Below, one piece after another: positions 1 through 8,600 of a stretch of DNA of 62,834 nucleotides. Positions within the stretch are counted from its first letter, which is position 1. Each line of letters opens with the position of its first letter. A program made the translations under genes and the position numbers. This DNA comes from CAZQRP01 sp964596125 (lineage in GTDB: Bacteria; Chloroflexota; Dehalococcoidia; GIF9; UBA5629): contig CAZQRP010000020.1 in NCBI GenBank assembly GCA_964596125.1, positions 1 to 62,834 on the forward strand, read 5' to 3'. Under the pieces are notes generated by a model. It was not told the DNA's origin. It worked only from the letters and a program-made list of their open reading frames with translations, and did no database searches.

Positions 1-105
1 TTTGCTAGGACAAACCGGCTAATAGACTATTATGGGTGGCTTGTTCAGAGGTTTCTTAGATTGAATAATCAAACGGGCTGATTAAGCATCTCTTTAATGC
101 TCTAA

Positions 106-240
106 CAATTCCTGGATCAATTGGCCTGGATCGGGATTACAGAAGAGGTGACTCAGGCCGTGGTATGGCCATGCTCGGATGCTGCCTCATTTATCACCGG
201 GCACAGCATGTCTATGGACGGCGGTTGGACAGCCCAGTAG
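106..240 (+). pseudogene. 3' remnant of a short-chain dehydrogenase/reductase (SDR)
   Basis: An open frame of 44 codons ends at TAG 238-240 and is preceded in frame by TAA at 103-105. It has no start codon and no upstream SDR domain. The residues ITEEVTQAVVWPCSDAASF followed by ITGHSMSMDGGWTAQ match the C-terminal signature of classical SDR oxidoreductases, where the usual form is PEEVAEAVxWLCSDAASFITG...DGG. The NAD-binding Rossmann motif, the catalytic Ser-Tyr-Lys and about 200 residues are missing. The sequence on the window's first 100 bases shows no matching frame, so the loss is real and not only an edge effect. It looks like a gene relic. Recognition as SDR is confident; the original substrate cannot be told. 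Confidence 0.75.
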
Positions 241-266
241 ATGAAAGATATGTGCAGCCTGTGTAC

Positions 267-599
267 TTATGCGGCTGGTAGCATTATTAGATCGACAGCC
301 CTGGAAAAGCCTCGCCATATAACCATCTTTTCGCTTAGAGCTTCCTGCCCTCTTTCCGTTATGTAGTAGTATCGTCTTTTCTGGCTACCAGGCTGTTTTT
401 CCCAGTTAGCTTTAACAAGTCCCGTTTTTTCCAGGCGATGAAGCGCAGGATATAGAGTTCCTCCCTTGAACTGAAAATAGCCATTGCTCTTTTTCTCAAA
501 CTCCTTAATAATCTGATAGCCATACATTGGCTTGCTATTTATTAAGCACAAAAGCATAGCATCAGTACTGCCTTTGAGCAATTCACGTTCAAAATGCAT
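267..599 (-). CDS. PadR family transcriptional regulator
   Basis: Small winged-helix repressor of about 110 residues, the usual size for stand-alone PadR proteins. The sequence LLKGSTDAMLLCLINSKPMYGYQI and the wing region KGGTLYPALHRLEKTGLVKANW are the classic PadR N-terminal domain; the short C-terminal helix is present. The frame is open further upstream (to 704), but ATG at 597-599 is preceded by GAGGCGGTGAT, a good ribosome site, and gives the family's normal N-terminus, so I use it. PadR proteins typically repress efflux or stress genes in response to small molecules. Here it sits close to a lipoprotein gene and an export operon, so it may control one of them; the palindrome at 1265-1280 is a candidate operator. 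Family assignment is firm; target and ligand are unknown. Confidence 0.85.
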   Translation of the reverse strand: MHFERELLKGSTDAMLLCLINSKPMYGYQIIKEFEKKSNGYFQFKGGTLYPALHRLEKTGLVKANWEKQPGSQKRRYYYITERGQEALSEKMVIWRGFSRAVDLIMLPAA

Positions 600-686
600 T
601 ATCACCGCCTCTGCAACAGAATTACTATCTTTCCTAAGCTCTGACAGCAGTTGAATTACTACAGCCAAACTATACTTTCGCACATC

Positions 687-721
687 GTGGCAGTCCGTCC
701 ACAATTAGGACGGACTGCCAC
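687..721 (-). terminator. Strong 14-bp hairpin between lipoprotein and padR genes
   Basis: A perfect inverted repeat, GTGGCAGTCCGTCC at 687-700 and GGACGGACTGCCAC at 708-721, with the 7-nt loop ACAATTA. It begins 17 bases beyond the stop codon of the minus-strand lipoprotein gene, where a transcription terminator is expected. There is no clear T-run on the minus-strand exit side, so it may be a processing or bidirectional stop and not a textbook intrinsic terminator. Confidence 0.6.
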
Positions 722-737
722 TATAAAAAGAGGTGAA

Positions 738-1244
738 TTATTTCTCAATCTCTGTTTCTGCCTGAGCCATGGCCCTGGCAATGTCATCAACCGTAATATT
801 CAATTCTTCTGACATCTTTTCATAGATTTCTGTCATGAATTCGGATGACATCCGTTGACCCGACGGAGGTTCAGGTCGGCCTCCCTCTTGACCTGATGGA
901 CGTTCAGGTGGTTGCTGCCCTTGTTGCCCCGGCGGAGCTGAAGGCATAGCATTTTGGAAGGCAGCTATAAACTCATCCGAAGAGATCCCCAGAATTTCCG
1001 CAGCTCTATTCAAAACTGCAGTTCTATCTGGAGTATTGGGTGGTCGTGACTGTCCCGAAGGACCGGGTTGCTGTTGTTTTGTCGACTGATCAGCTGACTG
1101 TTTTCCCAATTGGACAGACGGTTCCTGTGTCGATGATGAAGGTGTACTTTGAGGAACACCGGAACTGCAACCAGCCAGACTAACGGTGGTTAAAACCAGT
1201 AAAAATGCGATACCTGCGGCTAATTCTCTTGTGTCCTTGAACAC
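738..1244 (-). CDS. Pro/Gln-rich lipoprotein with two short helical repeats
   Basis: A 168-residue secreted protein. The start is GTG at 1242-1244 with AGGAGG ten bases upstream. Residues 1-26 form a lipoprotein signal peptide with lipobox LAGC, so the mature protein should be anchored at C26 on the outside of the membrane. A Ser/Gln/Pro-rich linker follows. Two similar helical segments then occur: AAEILGISSDEFIAAFQNA (about residues 81-99) and KMSEELNITVDDIARAMAQA (about 143-162), separated by a PPGQQ/ERPSGQ-rich stretch. I do not recognise a family. The low-complexity linker resembles that in the MacA-like adaptor of the nearby export operon, and the upstream region duplicates the regulatory region of the two-component system, so a shared cell-envelope stress role is possible but unproven. 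Confidence 0.7.
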   Translation of the reverse strand: MFKDTRELAAGIAFLLVLTTVSLAGCSSGVPQSTPSSSTQEPSVQLGKQSADQSTKQQQPGPSGQSRPPNTPDRTAVLNRAAEILGISSDEFIAAFQNAMPSAPPGQQGQQPPERPSGQEGGRPEPPSGQRMSSEFMTEIYEKMSEELNITVDDIARAMAQAETEIEK

Positions 1245-1264
1245 CTTTCAGTTTCCTCCTCAAA

Positions 1265-1280
1265 TTAGTATTTGTACTAA
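1265..1280. promoter_or_regulatory. Palindromic operator candidate upstream of lipoprotein gene
   Basis: Sequence TTAGTA-TTTG-TACTAA: perfect 6-bp arms around a 4-nt centre, 21 bases upstream of the lipoprotein GTG start and overlapping where its promoter should lie. Size and symmetry fit a dimeric winged-helix repressor such as the PadR protein encoded at 267-599. The link is inference only. Confidence 0.4.
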
Positions 1281-1472
1281 AACAGTGTATAGGAGACAAG
1301 AATATATAGAACAGTGTCTATAATCATGAAACCGGGCTTGTTGTTGTTATTTCCATCACTAATCAAAATTACATTTGTCATAGATAATTACCTCAATAAA
1401 TGACTACAGTTACATGCAATAAGAATGGTTGTGGAGTATAAGAAAACTATGGATAAAACAACACCACCTACG
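1281..1472 (+). repeat. Duplicated regulatory segment, copy A
   Basis: About 190 bases that align, at an estimated three-quarters or more identity, with 9422-9612 upstream of the histidine kinase gene. Shared blocks include TTTCC[A/G]TCACTAAT, ACATTTGTCAT, GATAATTAC, ATAAATGACT, AGTTACATGCAAT and, at the 3' end, the beginning of the kinase reading frame (GGAGTATAAGAA, ACTATGGATAAAACAAC). Homology stops after about 1472. Both copies point the same way and both have a minus-strand gene for an exported protein diverging from them. The copy carries an imperfect inverted repeat ATTACA-TT-TGTCAT at 1368-1381, which is a perfect one in copy B. Likely a duplicated response-regulator-controlled promoter. 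Confidence 0.7.
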
Positions 1473-1622
1473 GAGTCCAGGTTTGACCTACACGATCAAC
1501 ACCGTCGGCAATCAGGCGTCAATTGGGCAGCCTTTGCCAATAAGCCTGATCAGTTTACGAAAAATACCAAAACCAAAATATATATAAGCTGGCAGCTTAA
1601 ACTTACAAAAACCCTTTCTTAA
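1425..1622 (+). pseudogene. Truncated copy of the histidine kinase gene start
   Basis: A 65-codon open frame beginning MVVEYKKTMDKTTP, nearly identical to the first residues of the sensor kinase at 9564 (MKTVMEYKNTMDKTTP). After this the sequence shares nothing with the kinase, has no membrane segments, and ends at TAA 1620-1622. It seems to be the end of the duplicated segment running into unrelated DNA and is probably not a functional gene. Downstream, GCTGGCAG (1588-1595) and CTGCCAGC (1631-1638) form an 8-bp inverted repeat with a long 35-nt loop. Confidence 0.5.
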
Positions 1623-1668
1623 CCAGTTACCTGCCAGCTATTCACAGGATTTATGAGATACACAGCTC

Positions 1669-1980
1669 CTATTCCATAACGGTATCAGTCTTTTCAGGAT
1701 TACAAGTATTGAGAACAATGATATAGAGGTCTGAGTAGTTCCTTCTGTATGATCCTGGCTTTATCTGCTTACTGAGAATACCCTTCTCAGTGAGACTATT
1801 GATTACTTTTATTGCCTTACTCTTGCTTATGGCACAACATTTCGCTATTCTCTGAAAGCTGGGGAATACGATTTGCTCGTTGTGCAGACAATATACCAGG
1901 TAAACAAGCACCAGCAACTCGTACTTAGTCAGTCCCTCACCGAATATAGAATTTGGTACCTTGAAATAGTCCTTATCCAT
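1669..1980 (-). CDS. Small helix-turn-helix protein
   Basis: A 103-residue protein starting MDKDYFKVPNSIF. Residues about 15-80 form a winged-helix domain of the HTH_36/replication-initiator type: LTKYELLVLVYLVYCL, then FPSFQRIAKCCAISKSKAIKVINSLTEKGIL with the recognition helix ISKSKAIKVINSL. Such domains are found in plasmid or phage initiators and in small DNA-binding regulators; the protein is too short to be a full initiator. The ribosome site is weak (GGAAAATAAGCA before ATG). It stands alone between the duplicated segment and the ABC operon. Role unknown; DNA binding is likely. Confidence 0.6.
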   Translation of the reverse strand: MDKDYFKVPNSIFGEGLTKYELLVLVYLVYCLHNEQIVFPSFQRIAKCCAISKSKAIKVINSLTEKGILSKQIKPGSYRRNYSDLYIIVLNTCNPEKTDTVME

Positions 1981-2024
1981 TGCTTATTTTCCAAGAATGA
2001 GTTGTTTGGCAACACAAAGTTATA

Positions 2025-2180
2025 CTAGAACACAACTGGCATTGGCGGTCCCACCGATAGCACGTATTCTCCAGCAATATTATTCTTGACTAAGGCTTTT
2101 GTTTCCCTAGATCTATATTCGGCAGCAGTGAGACCGGAGTATTCAAACACCACATCGTTAAAACCGATATCCCATTTTAA
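2025..2180 (-). other. Unassigned 51-codon open frame without a start
   Basis: Between the HTH gene and the ABC operon a minus-strand frame is open from a stop at 2181-2183 to TAG at 2025-2027. It reads WDIGFNDVVFEYSGLTAAEY then KALVKNNIAGEYVLSVGPP, which looks like protein-coding sequence, but there is no ATG/GTG/TTG start with a ribosome site. It may be another gene relic; I do not recognise the family. Confidence 0.25.
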
Positions 2181-2224
2181 TCATTAAAAAATTACAGTCT
2201 CCTGAATGTTATTAAATTGCTATA

Positions 2225-3559
2225 TTATTCAGACCTGAGGGCATCAATAGGATTAAGGCGTGAAGCCTGCCATGCAGGATAAAAGCCGAAGAAGACACCG
2301 ATGGCAATAGATACAGAGATAGCCAGAATAATGATATCAATTGAGACCAGTGTCGTGGTATTACCAAAACGCTGAATCAGCGTAGCGACTCCCCAACCGA
2401 CGACAATGCCTACGATGCCTCCGGTTAGTGTAAGTATGCCTGCTTCGATGAGGAACTGCATCCAGATATCGCGCTCCTGTGCACCTAAAGCCTTGCGTAT
2501 GCCGATTTCACGCGTCCGTTCTATTACCGAGACGAGCATAATGTTCATGACTCCGATTCCTCCGACCAGGAGTGAAATTGCAGCGATAGCCCCCAAGAGC
2601 AACGTCATACCGCTTGTCGCTTCTGTGATTGTTTCAATGACGTCTTCTTGGGAAGTTATAGTGAAGTCGTTTTCCTCATCTGAAGATAGCCTGTGTGTAG
2701 ATTGTAAAATGCTGGTGATCTCACTGGTGACAATATCAGAGTATTTCATGTCGCTTACGCTAATGATGATCTGATTAACCGTATAAGATCCGCTGGCAGT
2801 ACGCTCCGCTGTGACCGTCTGCCTGAGTGTTGTCAGAGGGATAAAGATGGCATCATCGGTAGAGCCAAGCATAGACGCTCCCTTACTCTGTAAAACGCCG
2901 ATGATCTCGACCACAATGTTACCGGCGTGTACCTGCTGGCCTATAGCATCCCCATCACCAAACAGCGTCGTCTTAGCCGTCGCTCCGAGCACAGCCACCC
3001 GCATTCCGCCATCGTACTGGGACTGCTCGATGAAGTCGCCTTCGGCTATTTGAAGGTTGAGCACCTGCTGATATTCAGGAGTTACACCAGTAATAGAGGC
3101 GCGCAGGTTCGAGGCTCCAGCGACCACCTGAAGAAAAGCGCGGTTCATAGGAGCCACAGCTACAATATAAGGGACTTGCTCAGCAATTGCCTGGGCGTCA
3201 TCGATTGTAAGCGTAGTGGCACTGCCAAATGAACTCCTGACACCTCCCTGCGTCGTGGTACCTGGACTGACAAAGAGCAGGTTTGAACCAAGGCTTTCTA
3301 CATTTGATACGATTCTTGCCTGCGTGCCACGTCCCACTGACATCAAGCTAATTACCGCAGCAACGCCGATAATCACGCCAAGAATGGTAAGAGAACTGCG
3401 AAGCTTATGCGTTACCACCCCCACCCACGCGGTATAGACAAGTTGGAGCCACTTCTGCATTTCAGTATTTCGTCTTACAGTAGCATCGCCATTACTCACG
3501 CTAAAAATTTTCATAAATTTTTTGAACTGTTGTGATATTACTTCTAACCTGTTTTTCAT
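2225..3559 (-). CDS. MacB/FtsX-type ABC transporter permease
   Basis: A 444-residue membrane protein of the MacB family. After an N-terminal extension of about 30 polar residues, a first membrane segment (about 58-78, SLTILGVIIGVAAVISLMSVG) leads to the conserved MacB periplasmic core domain (about 80-310). Three C-terminal FtsX helices follow: about 320-345 (LLLGAIAAISLLVGGIGVMNIMLVSV), 370-395 and 405-430. The motif ERTREIGIRKALGAQERDIWMQFLIEA is the coupling segment that contacts the ATPase. Its ATG overlaps the ATPase stop by 4 bases, so translation is coupled. With the ATPase and adaptor it should form a mechanotransmission-type exporter of peptides, lipoproteins or antimicrobials. No outer-membrane channel gene is nearby, consistent with a single-membrane cell. 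Confidence 0.9.
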   Translation of the reverse strand: MKNRLEVISQQFKKFMKIFSVSNGDATVRRNTEMQKWLQLVYTAWVGVVTHKLRSSLTILGVIIGVAAVISLMSVGRGTQARIVSNVESLGSNLLFVSPGTTTQGGVRSSFGSATTLTIDDAQAIAEQVPYIVAVAPMNRAFLQVVAGASNLRASITGVTPEYQQVLNLQIAEGDFIEQSQYDGGMRVAVLGATAKTTLFGDGDAIGQQVHAGNIVVEIIGVLQSKGASMLGSTDDAIFIPLTTLRQTVTAERTASGSYTVNQIIISVSDMKYSDIVTSEITSILQSTHRLSSDEENDFTITSQEDVIETITEATSGMTLLLGAIAAISLLVGGIGVMNIMLVSVIERTREIGIRKALGAQERDIWMQFLIEAGILTLTGGIVGIVVGWGVATLIQRFGNTTTLVSIDIIILAISVSIAIGVFFGFYPAWQASRLNPIDALRSE

Positions 3560-4227
3560 GATACCGTCTCATCTCCAATTATCTGTCCATCCATGATGCG
3601 GACAACACGCTGGCAATGTCGGGCGACGCTAGCATCATGAGTGATCATTATCAGCGTAATATTCCGCTCCTTATGTAAGTTGGTCAGGATGGATATGATC
3701 TCTTTCCCGGACTTGCTATCAAGATTACCCGTTGGTTCATCAGCCAGGATAAAGGGCGGATTTTTCGCCAGTGCACGGGCGATGGCAACGCGCTGCTGTT
3801 CTCCCCCGGAAAGCTCACTCGGCCGGTGGCTCACCCGGTCTGAAAGACCAACTCTATCCAAGGCTTCCAGTGCCTCGCGTCTATCAACACCAACTGAATA
3901 TTGCATCCCCAGTTCTACATTTGCCAGCGCCGAGAGCTGTGACAGAAGATTGAACTGTTGAAAAATAAAGCCTATTTTTTGACTTCTCACCAGTGCTAAC
4001 TCCCTGCGACTGAGACGGCTCACCTCTCTGCCTTCCAGGTAATACTCACCTGATGTCGGAGTATCGAGGCAACCCAGGATATTGAGGAGTGTTGACTTTC
4101 CTGAACCGGATGCACCCATAATAGCTACCATTTCGCCATTGTCGACCTGCAAGTCAACACCCCTGAGAACCTTGAGCTCCCTCGTGCCCATTGGATAGAT
4201 TTTTACAATATCTCTTAAAACGATCAT
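3556..4227 (-). CDS. ABC transporter ATP-binding protein (MacB/LolD class)
   Basis: A 223-residue cytoplasmic ATPase, the normal size for this class. Visible motifs are Walker A GASGSGKST (38-46), Q-loop FIFQQFNLL (about 88-96), signature LSGGEQQRVAIARAL (about 138-152), Walker B FILADEPTG and the H-loop MITHD. The spacing and the sequence LGCLDTPTSGEYYLEG are typical of the MacB/LolD/BceA group that energises permeases with an extracellular domain. It lies between adaptor and permease; its start overlaps the adaptor's stop and its stop overlaps the permease start, showing one transcript. It drives export by the MacB-like partner encoded next. Confidence 0.95.
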   Translation of the reverse strand: MIVLRDIVKIYPMGTRELKVLRGVDLQVDNGEMVAIMGASGSGKSTLLNILGCLDTPTSGEYYLEGREVSRLSRRELALVRSQKIGFIFQQFNLLSQLSALANVELGMQYSVGVDRREALEALDRVGLSDRVSHRPSELSGGEQQRVAIARALAKNPPFILADEPTGNLDSKSGKEIISILTNLHKERNITLIMITHDASVARHCQRVVRIMDGQIIGDETVS

Positions 4228-5618
4228 TATCTCGGTGGACCTCCTCCCATACCTGGAATTCCAAGGCCTCCTCTACCTTCGCTTGACTGTTGCGTTGTTG
4301 TGGTAGTGGTCTGAGGAATGACCACCACCTCTCCTTCACTAAGTCCTTCGGTAACTTCAATATATTGTGTATTACTTATTCCCGTCTTGATCACTCGCTG
4401 CTCAGTAACATCACCTTTCAACACCTGGACTGATGGCTGAGTCCCCTGGGTAATTGCCTTGCTTCGCACCATCAAAACATTTTTCTTTTCCTCTATGATG
4501 ATTTTTATAGTAACAGAGAGTCCATCCCGCAGTTCTTCGAGCGTCAATGGTGCATCGGCTGCTGATTGTGATAAATTTGTAGTCGTCTGCTTGGAAGATT
4601 GCCCTGATGGTAACTGTTCCGGTAATGATTGTGGAGGTGAAGTTTGCCCAGACGGAGTCTGTAGCGGTAATTGATCTGATGGCAGCTGTCCAGGTAATGA
4701 TTGTGGAGGCACAGTTTGTCCGGACGGAGTTTGTGTTGGCAATTGCCTGACTTGAGATGGTTGCCCTCTCTGAGCTTCAGAAGCACGAAGCTCTTCGATT
4801 TCCTCTGCTGACAGCAACTCCACTTTTACGCTGTAGTTAATTACACCGCTCTGATTGGTGGCAGTGGGAGCGATAGAAGTCACTTTAGCAGGAAAGCTGC
4901 TCGTTGGCGATGCAACTACCTGTACCGTAGCCGGCATCCCTATTTCAATACTGCTGATATCCATTTCATTAACCAGAATATCAGCTTCGAATTTGGTCGG
5001 GTCAGCTATAGAAACAGCGATAGCACCTTTGAAGATCTCGTCACCACCTTTTACATTCACTTTGGTGACAAAGCCATCGAACGGAGCAACAATCTGAGCG
5101 CTGGTCTCGAGATACCGTTCCAGCTCCATCTCAGCGTCTTCGAGCGACATTTCCGCCTGTTGAACCTGCAGCTCTTTTGCCTCTACATCCAGTGGGTCTG
5201 GCGCCGAGATAGCACCGGAAATAGTACTCGTTGTCGTGGTAGGATTTTGCGTTTTCTCAAGGGTAATCACTGCATTATTGAGGCTGGCTTTAGCCTGGAC
5301 AACTGCCCTTTCCAAAGCCCGTTTCTGCTTCTCCCAGTCAAAGGTATCTACCTCTGCCACGAGCTGCCCCTCCGTCACCGGGTCGCCCTCTTCAACCAGT
5401 ACCCGGTACACATATCCCGAGACATCAAAAGCCAGGTCTGCCGTCTGCGACAGGGCAAGGTTGCCGCTGGCAGTGACGTCAATACTCAATGTCCCCCTCT
5501 GCACGGTATATGTCAGCGTCGGCACTGTCGTATCCTCCTTGTTCTTGCAGCAGAAAAACACGGCTGCAACTAGCAAAAGTGCGAATACGATACTAATAAC
5601 TATTTTTTTATGTTTCAT
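4227..5618 (-). CDS. MacA/HlyD-type efflux adaptor with repeated P/Q-rich insert
   Basis: A 463-residue periplasmic-adaptor-family protein. It has an N-terminal membrane anchor (about 5-24), a first barrel-sandwich half (DVSGYVYRVLVEEGDPVTEGQLVAEVDT, 65-92), a coiled-coil hairpin (about 95-170), the second lipoyl half (IVAPFDGFVTKVNVKGGD, 176-193), and beta-barrel and membrane-proximal domains. Between the barrel strands, residues about 296-340 hold two copies of a 24-residue unit beginning QTPSGQT, unusual for MacA. The tail is Gly-rich. It connects the ABC exporter to its substrate or to the cell wall. Its ATG lies 11 bases inside the upstream large gene, so the four genes form one operon. 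Family is firm; cargo is unknown. Confidence 0.9.
   Translation of the reverse strand: MKHKKIVISIVFALLLVAAVFFCCKNKEDTTVPTLTYTVQRGTLSIDVTASGNLALSQTADLAFDVSGYVYRVLVEEGDPVTEGQLVAEVDTFDWEKQKRALERAVVQAKASLNNAVITLEKTQNPTTTTSTISGAISAPDPLDVEAKELQVQQAEMSLEDAEMELERYLETSAQIVAPFDGFVTKVNVKGGDEIFKGAIAVSIADPTKFEADILVNEMDISSIEIGMPATVQVVASPTSSFPAKVTSIAPTATNQSGVINYSVKVELLSAEEIEELRASEAQRGQPSQVRQLPTQTPSGQTVPPQSLPGQLPSDQLPLQTPSGQTSPPQSLPEQLPSGQSSKQTTTNLSQSAADAPLTLEELRDGLSVTIKIIIEEKKNVLMVRSKAITQGTQPSVQVLKGDVTEQRVIKTGISNTQYIEVTEGLSEGEVVVIPQTTTTTTQQSSEGRGGLGIPGMGGGPPR
4599..4733 (-). repeat. Tandem 24-codon repeat inside the adaptor gene
   Basis: The segment encodes QTPSGQTVPPQSLPGQLPSD and QTPSGQTSPPQSLPEQLPSG in tandem (adaptor residues about 296-319 and 320-340). 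The copies differ at few codons, so the duplication is recent. It would form a flexible extracellular loop, reminiscent of the P/Q-rich linker of the lipoprotein at 738-1244. Confidence 0.7.
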
Positions 5619-8600
5619 TTTCTTCTACCCCCTCCTCTCTGTTACTAATATTTTTCACTATTAAAATAATTATCGTAACAATCAGAATAGCGCCTGAAGC
5701 CATAATCATCCACACCCATAGTGGGGTCCGCGCCTCAGGTACTACAGGCTGCGGCGAAGGCTGCTGCTCTGCCCATACCTGAAATGAAAAGGTGGCGCTC
5801 CACTCGCTCGGGGCTGGTTGTATAGCCATGACACGCCAGAAATAGTTCTTATTGCATTCCAGTTGCCCATCGTACTGATATGCCGTATTCTTCACAGTAG
5901 TCGATACCAGAGGAGTGCTCATATCGGCGTTCGCTGATAGCTCAAACCGGTACGCTGTGGTCTCTTTGAGCGGAGTCCAGGAGAAGCACGCTGGCGTTTT
6001 GCAGTCACAGCCGCAACCGTTGTCAGGAGCCAGCAATTGAGGTCCATAGTACGGTGTAGCTACCTGGTAACCAGCTTTTACAGTAAAGGCATGAACCTCT
6101 GACCATGGACTCCTGATAATGTCGCTGGTTACCGCAGCGCGTGCCCTAACACGCCAGTAATACGTATGCCCGCATTCCAGCGCCGGGACAATAACTCCTT
6201 GAAGGATCGGGAACGTGCCGCCACCACCCTGTGAATAAACAAGGGCTGGCGAAAGAATATCGCTGGGGAGCAGAAATGGATAATCATCCCCAGAATCGAA
6301 AACCATCTTGGCAAATCCACTGTCTTTAGCGACCTGGAGTTGGTATCGGTTGTCAGCACAGATAGCGTCCCAGGTAAAATTAACCTCCTGGTTTCGACCG
6401 GTTGCAGGATCACACCCGATAACTGTATCATTACTCATCGTCAGGTCAGGGCCATGCCATGCCAGGCAATCATAGTACACCATCAGATCGGAATCTCCGG
6501 TAGTATCAATAGTCCACAGGATGACTTCCCTATCTGTGGCAATATATCGCAACGATGTGGGTATGCAGTCAAATCTGGCTGTTTCTGCGCCTGCCAGTAG
6601 CGTATCCCACTCAAGCAATGCCAGTGATAGTTGCGGTTGCAATGACCGTTCAGCCCCACTCCCTGCAGCCGTATACCACAGGCTATAGAGAATACCATCA
6701 ACAGCCACTATACCGCTTATTTTCCTGCCCGCAGCAGTTGTCCTGATGGTATCCCAATTACTGCTTACATCAATAGTCCAGCGATAGATACTATTAGCAC
6801 TCCCCGCGTAGAGTATATGATTGTTCTCGTAGTCCGTATCTGCTACCACCTGGACAGGTCCATCGCTAGGGATAGCAACCGGTATTTGAGTATAATTGCT
6901 GCCTCCATCGCTTGAATAGGAGACATCACCATGATTGCCACCGATAAACACAGTATCAGCATCCACTAAGGACAGCATGGCAATCTCAGGCAACTCGACA
7001 GACACGGCGTGATCCCAGAATAGCCCGCTGGTAGTACTTTTTGCTACGTTGCCATCGGGTAATGCAACATAGCATACTTCTTTGTCTGCCACGGCGAAGT
7101 CAATAATTCCCGGAGGAGGATAGCACTGCTCCCAGGCATTGCCCCGGTCATGGGATACCCAGGTCTGAGGAGTCACTGTAACCGTGGTGAAAGCGGTGAT
7201 TGAGCCAACAGCATTAGTAGCAGTAAGAGTATATGTAGTAGTTGTAACTGGATATACTGTTATCGCACCTGTTAATGTGACGGCACCTATGTCCTGGTCA
7301 ATAGAAACCGAAGTTGCTCCCGTAACATTCCACTGTAGCGTGGAAGACTGACCGATATCAATACTGCCCGGATTTGCGGTAAAACTGGCTATCTGCGGTA
7401 AACCTGGTATAGTCACCACGGTAACCGTAACCGATGCCGTTACCGAGCCAAAACCATTCGTAGCAGTAAGAGTATACGTCGTGGTTGCAGCAGGGGACAC
7501 AGCCTGTGTTCCTGATGCAGGGACACTAGGAAAACCCGGAGATATCGAAACTGACGTTGCCCCGGTAACGTTCCACTGTAAATTCGAAGGATTCCCGGTA
7601 AAAACTGTGCTTGGGTCTGCGGTAAAACTGGTTATCACCGGTAAATCCGTCTTGGCTTCAGTCACATAGAGCGTATAGTCTTTGCGGTAGTAAGGGCTGA
7701 TTCGTACGATGAGATTGCTTGACACCGCATCGGTTACAAGCATCCGTCCCCAGGACGCACCAAACGGTTCTCCTGCACTTCGCCACACCGATTCCACATT
7801 GGTTATACTGGTGGAGGTGATAAAAATGCTCTTCGGGCTGTAAGCCACTGCTACATCCCGAAGCACGACCGTGGTATCAATAAGTCCTACCTGCGACCAG
7901 TGTGCTCCATTATCATTACTGATGGAAAATCCGCTCTCGTCACCACTCGTGCCGCAGTATGCGACGTTGGAGTTCCAGGCTACCCTGGCATCTGTCTGAC
8001 CATATGGGTATCCTGTTTGAGTAAAAGCAGGTGCTGTACTGTTCGCATTAAGCGAAATCTGAACAGGGACGGTAAATTGGCCAGATGGCATCATCTCTCC
8101 TGCCAGCAGCTTGTTACCGGAAAGGGCTATACTGCTGTACCGCCTGCTGCCAACACCAGTAAACGCAGTAACCGTAGTAGTGACCAAATCAATCTGGTAA
8201 ACGTTACTGGGATCCGCTCCAGGTGCAGGGTATAATGTATAAAAGGCATACACTAATGGTGACTTACCGGAAGCTCCGGTTGCCGAGAAATTACTGGGTA
8301 ATTCCAGCCCTCCATTAATATGGGTTACAGTAAGATCATCTCCCACAGATAGCCCTGGAGGAATCTCTAGAGGCGCAATGCTGGTCCAGTCAACATTACC
8401 TGCCACCACATCGACATTGAGACCTACACACAAATATGTTTTACCATTGGGAGGATTAATATCTGACCCTGTCGAAGCTATTGCCACAATGGTAAGGTCA
8501 TCTGTATAGCTAGGAGAAAAGGCAACTGCCGACACATCGCCTCCGATAGTAGTGGGATTAACCCTGATATCGAGATTCTTCCATGACGGAACAAAGCTAC

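Noticed and set aside
1588..1638. Inverted repeat GCTGGCAG...CTGCCAGC as terminator
   Set aside because: The 35-nt loop and lack of a T-run make it a poor terminator.
2406..3437. Several plus-strand open frames opposite the MacB-like permease
   Set aside because: They are mirror frames of a well-supported gene with no family features of their own.
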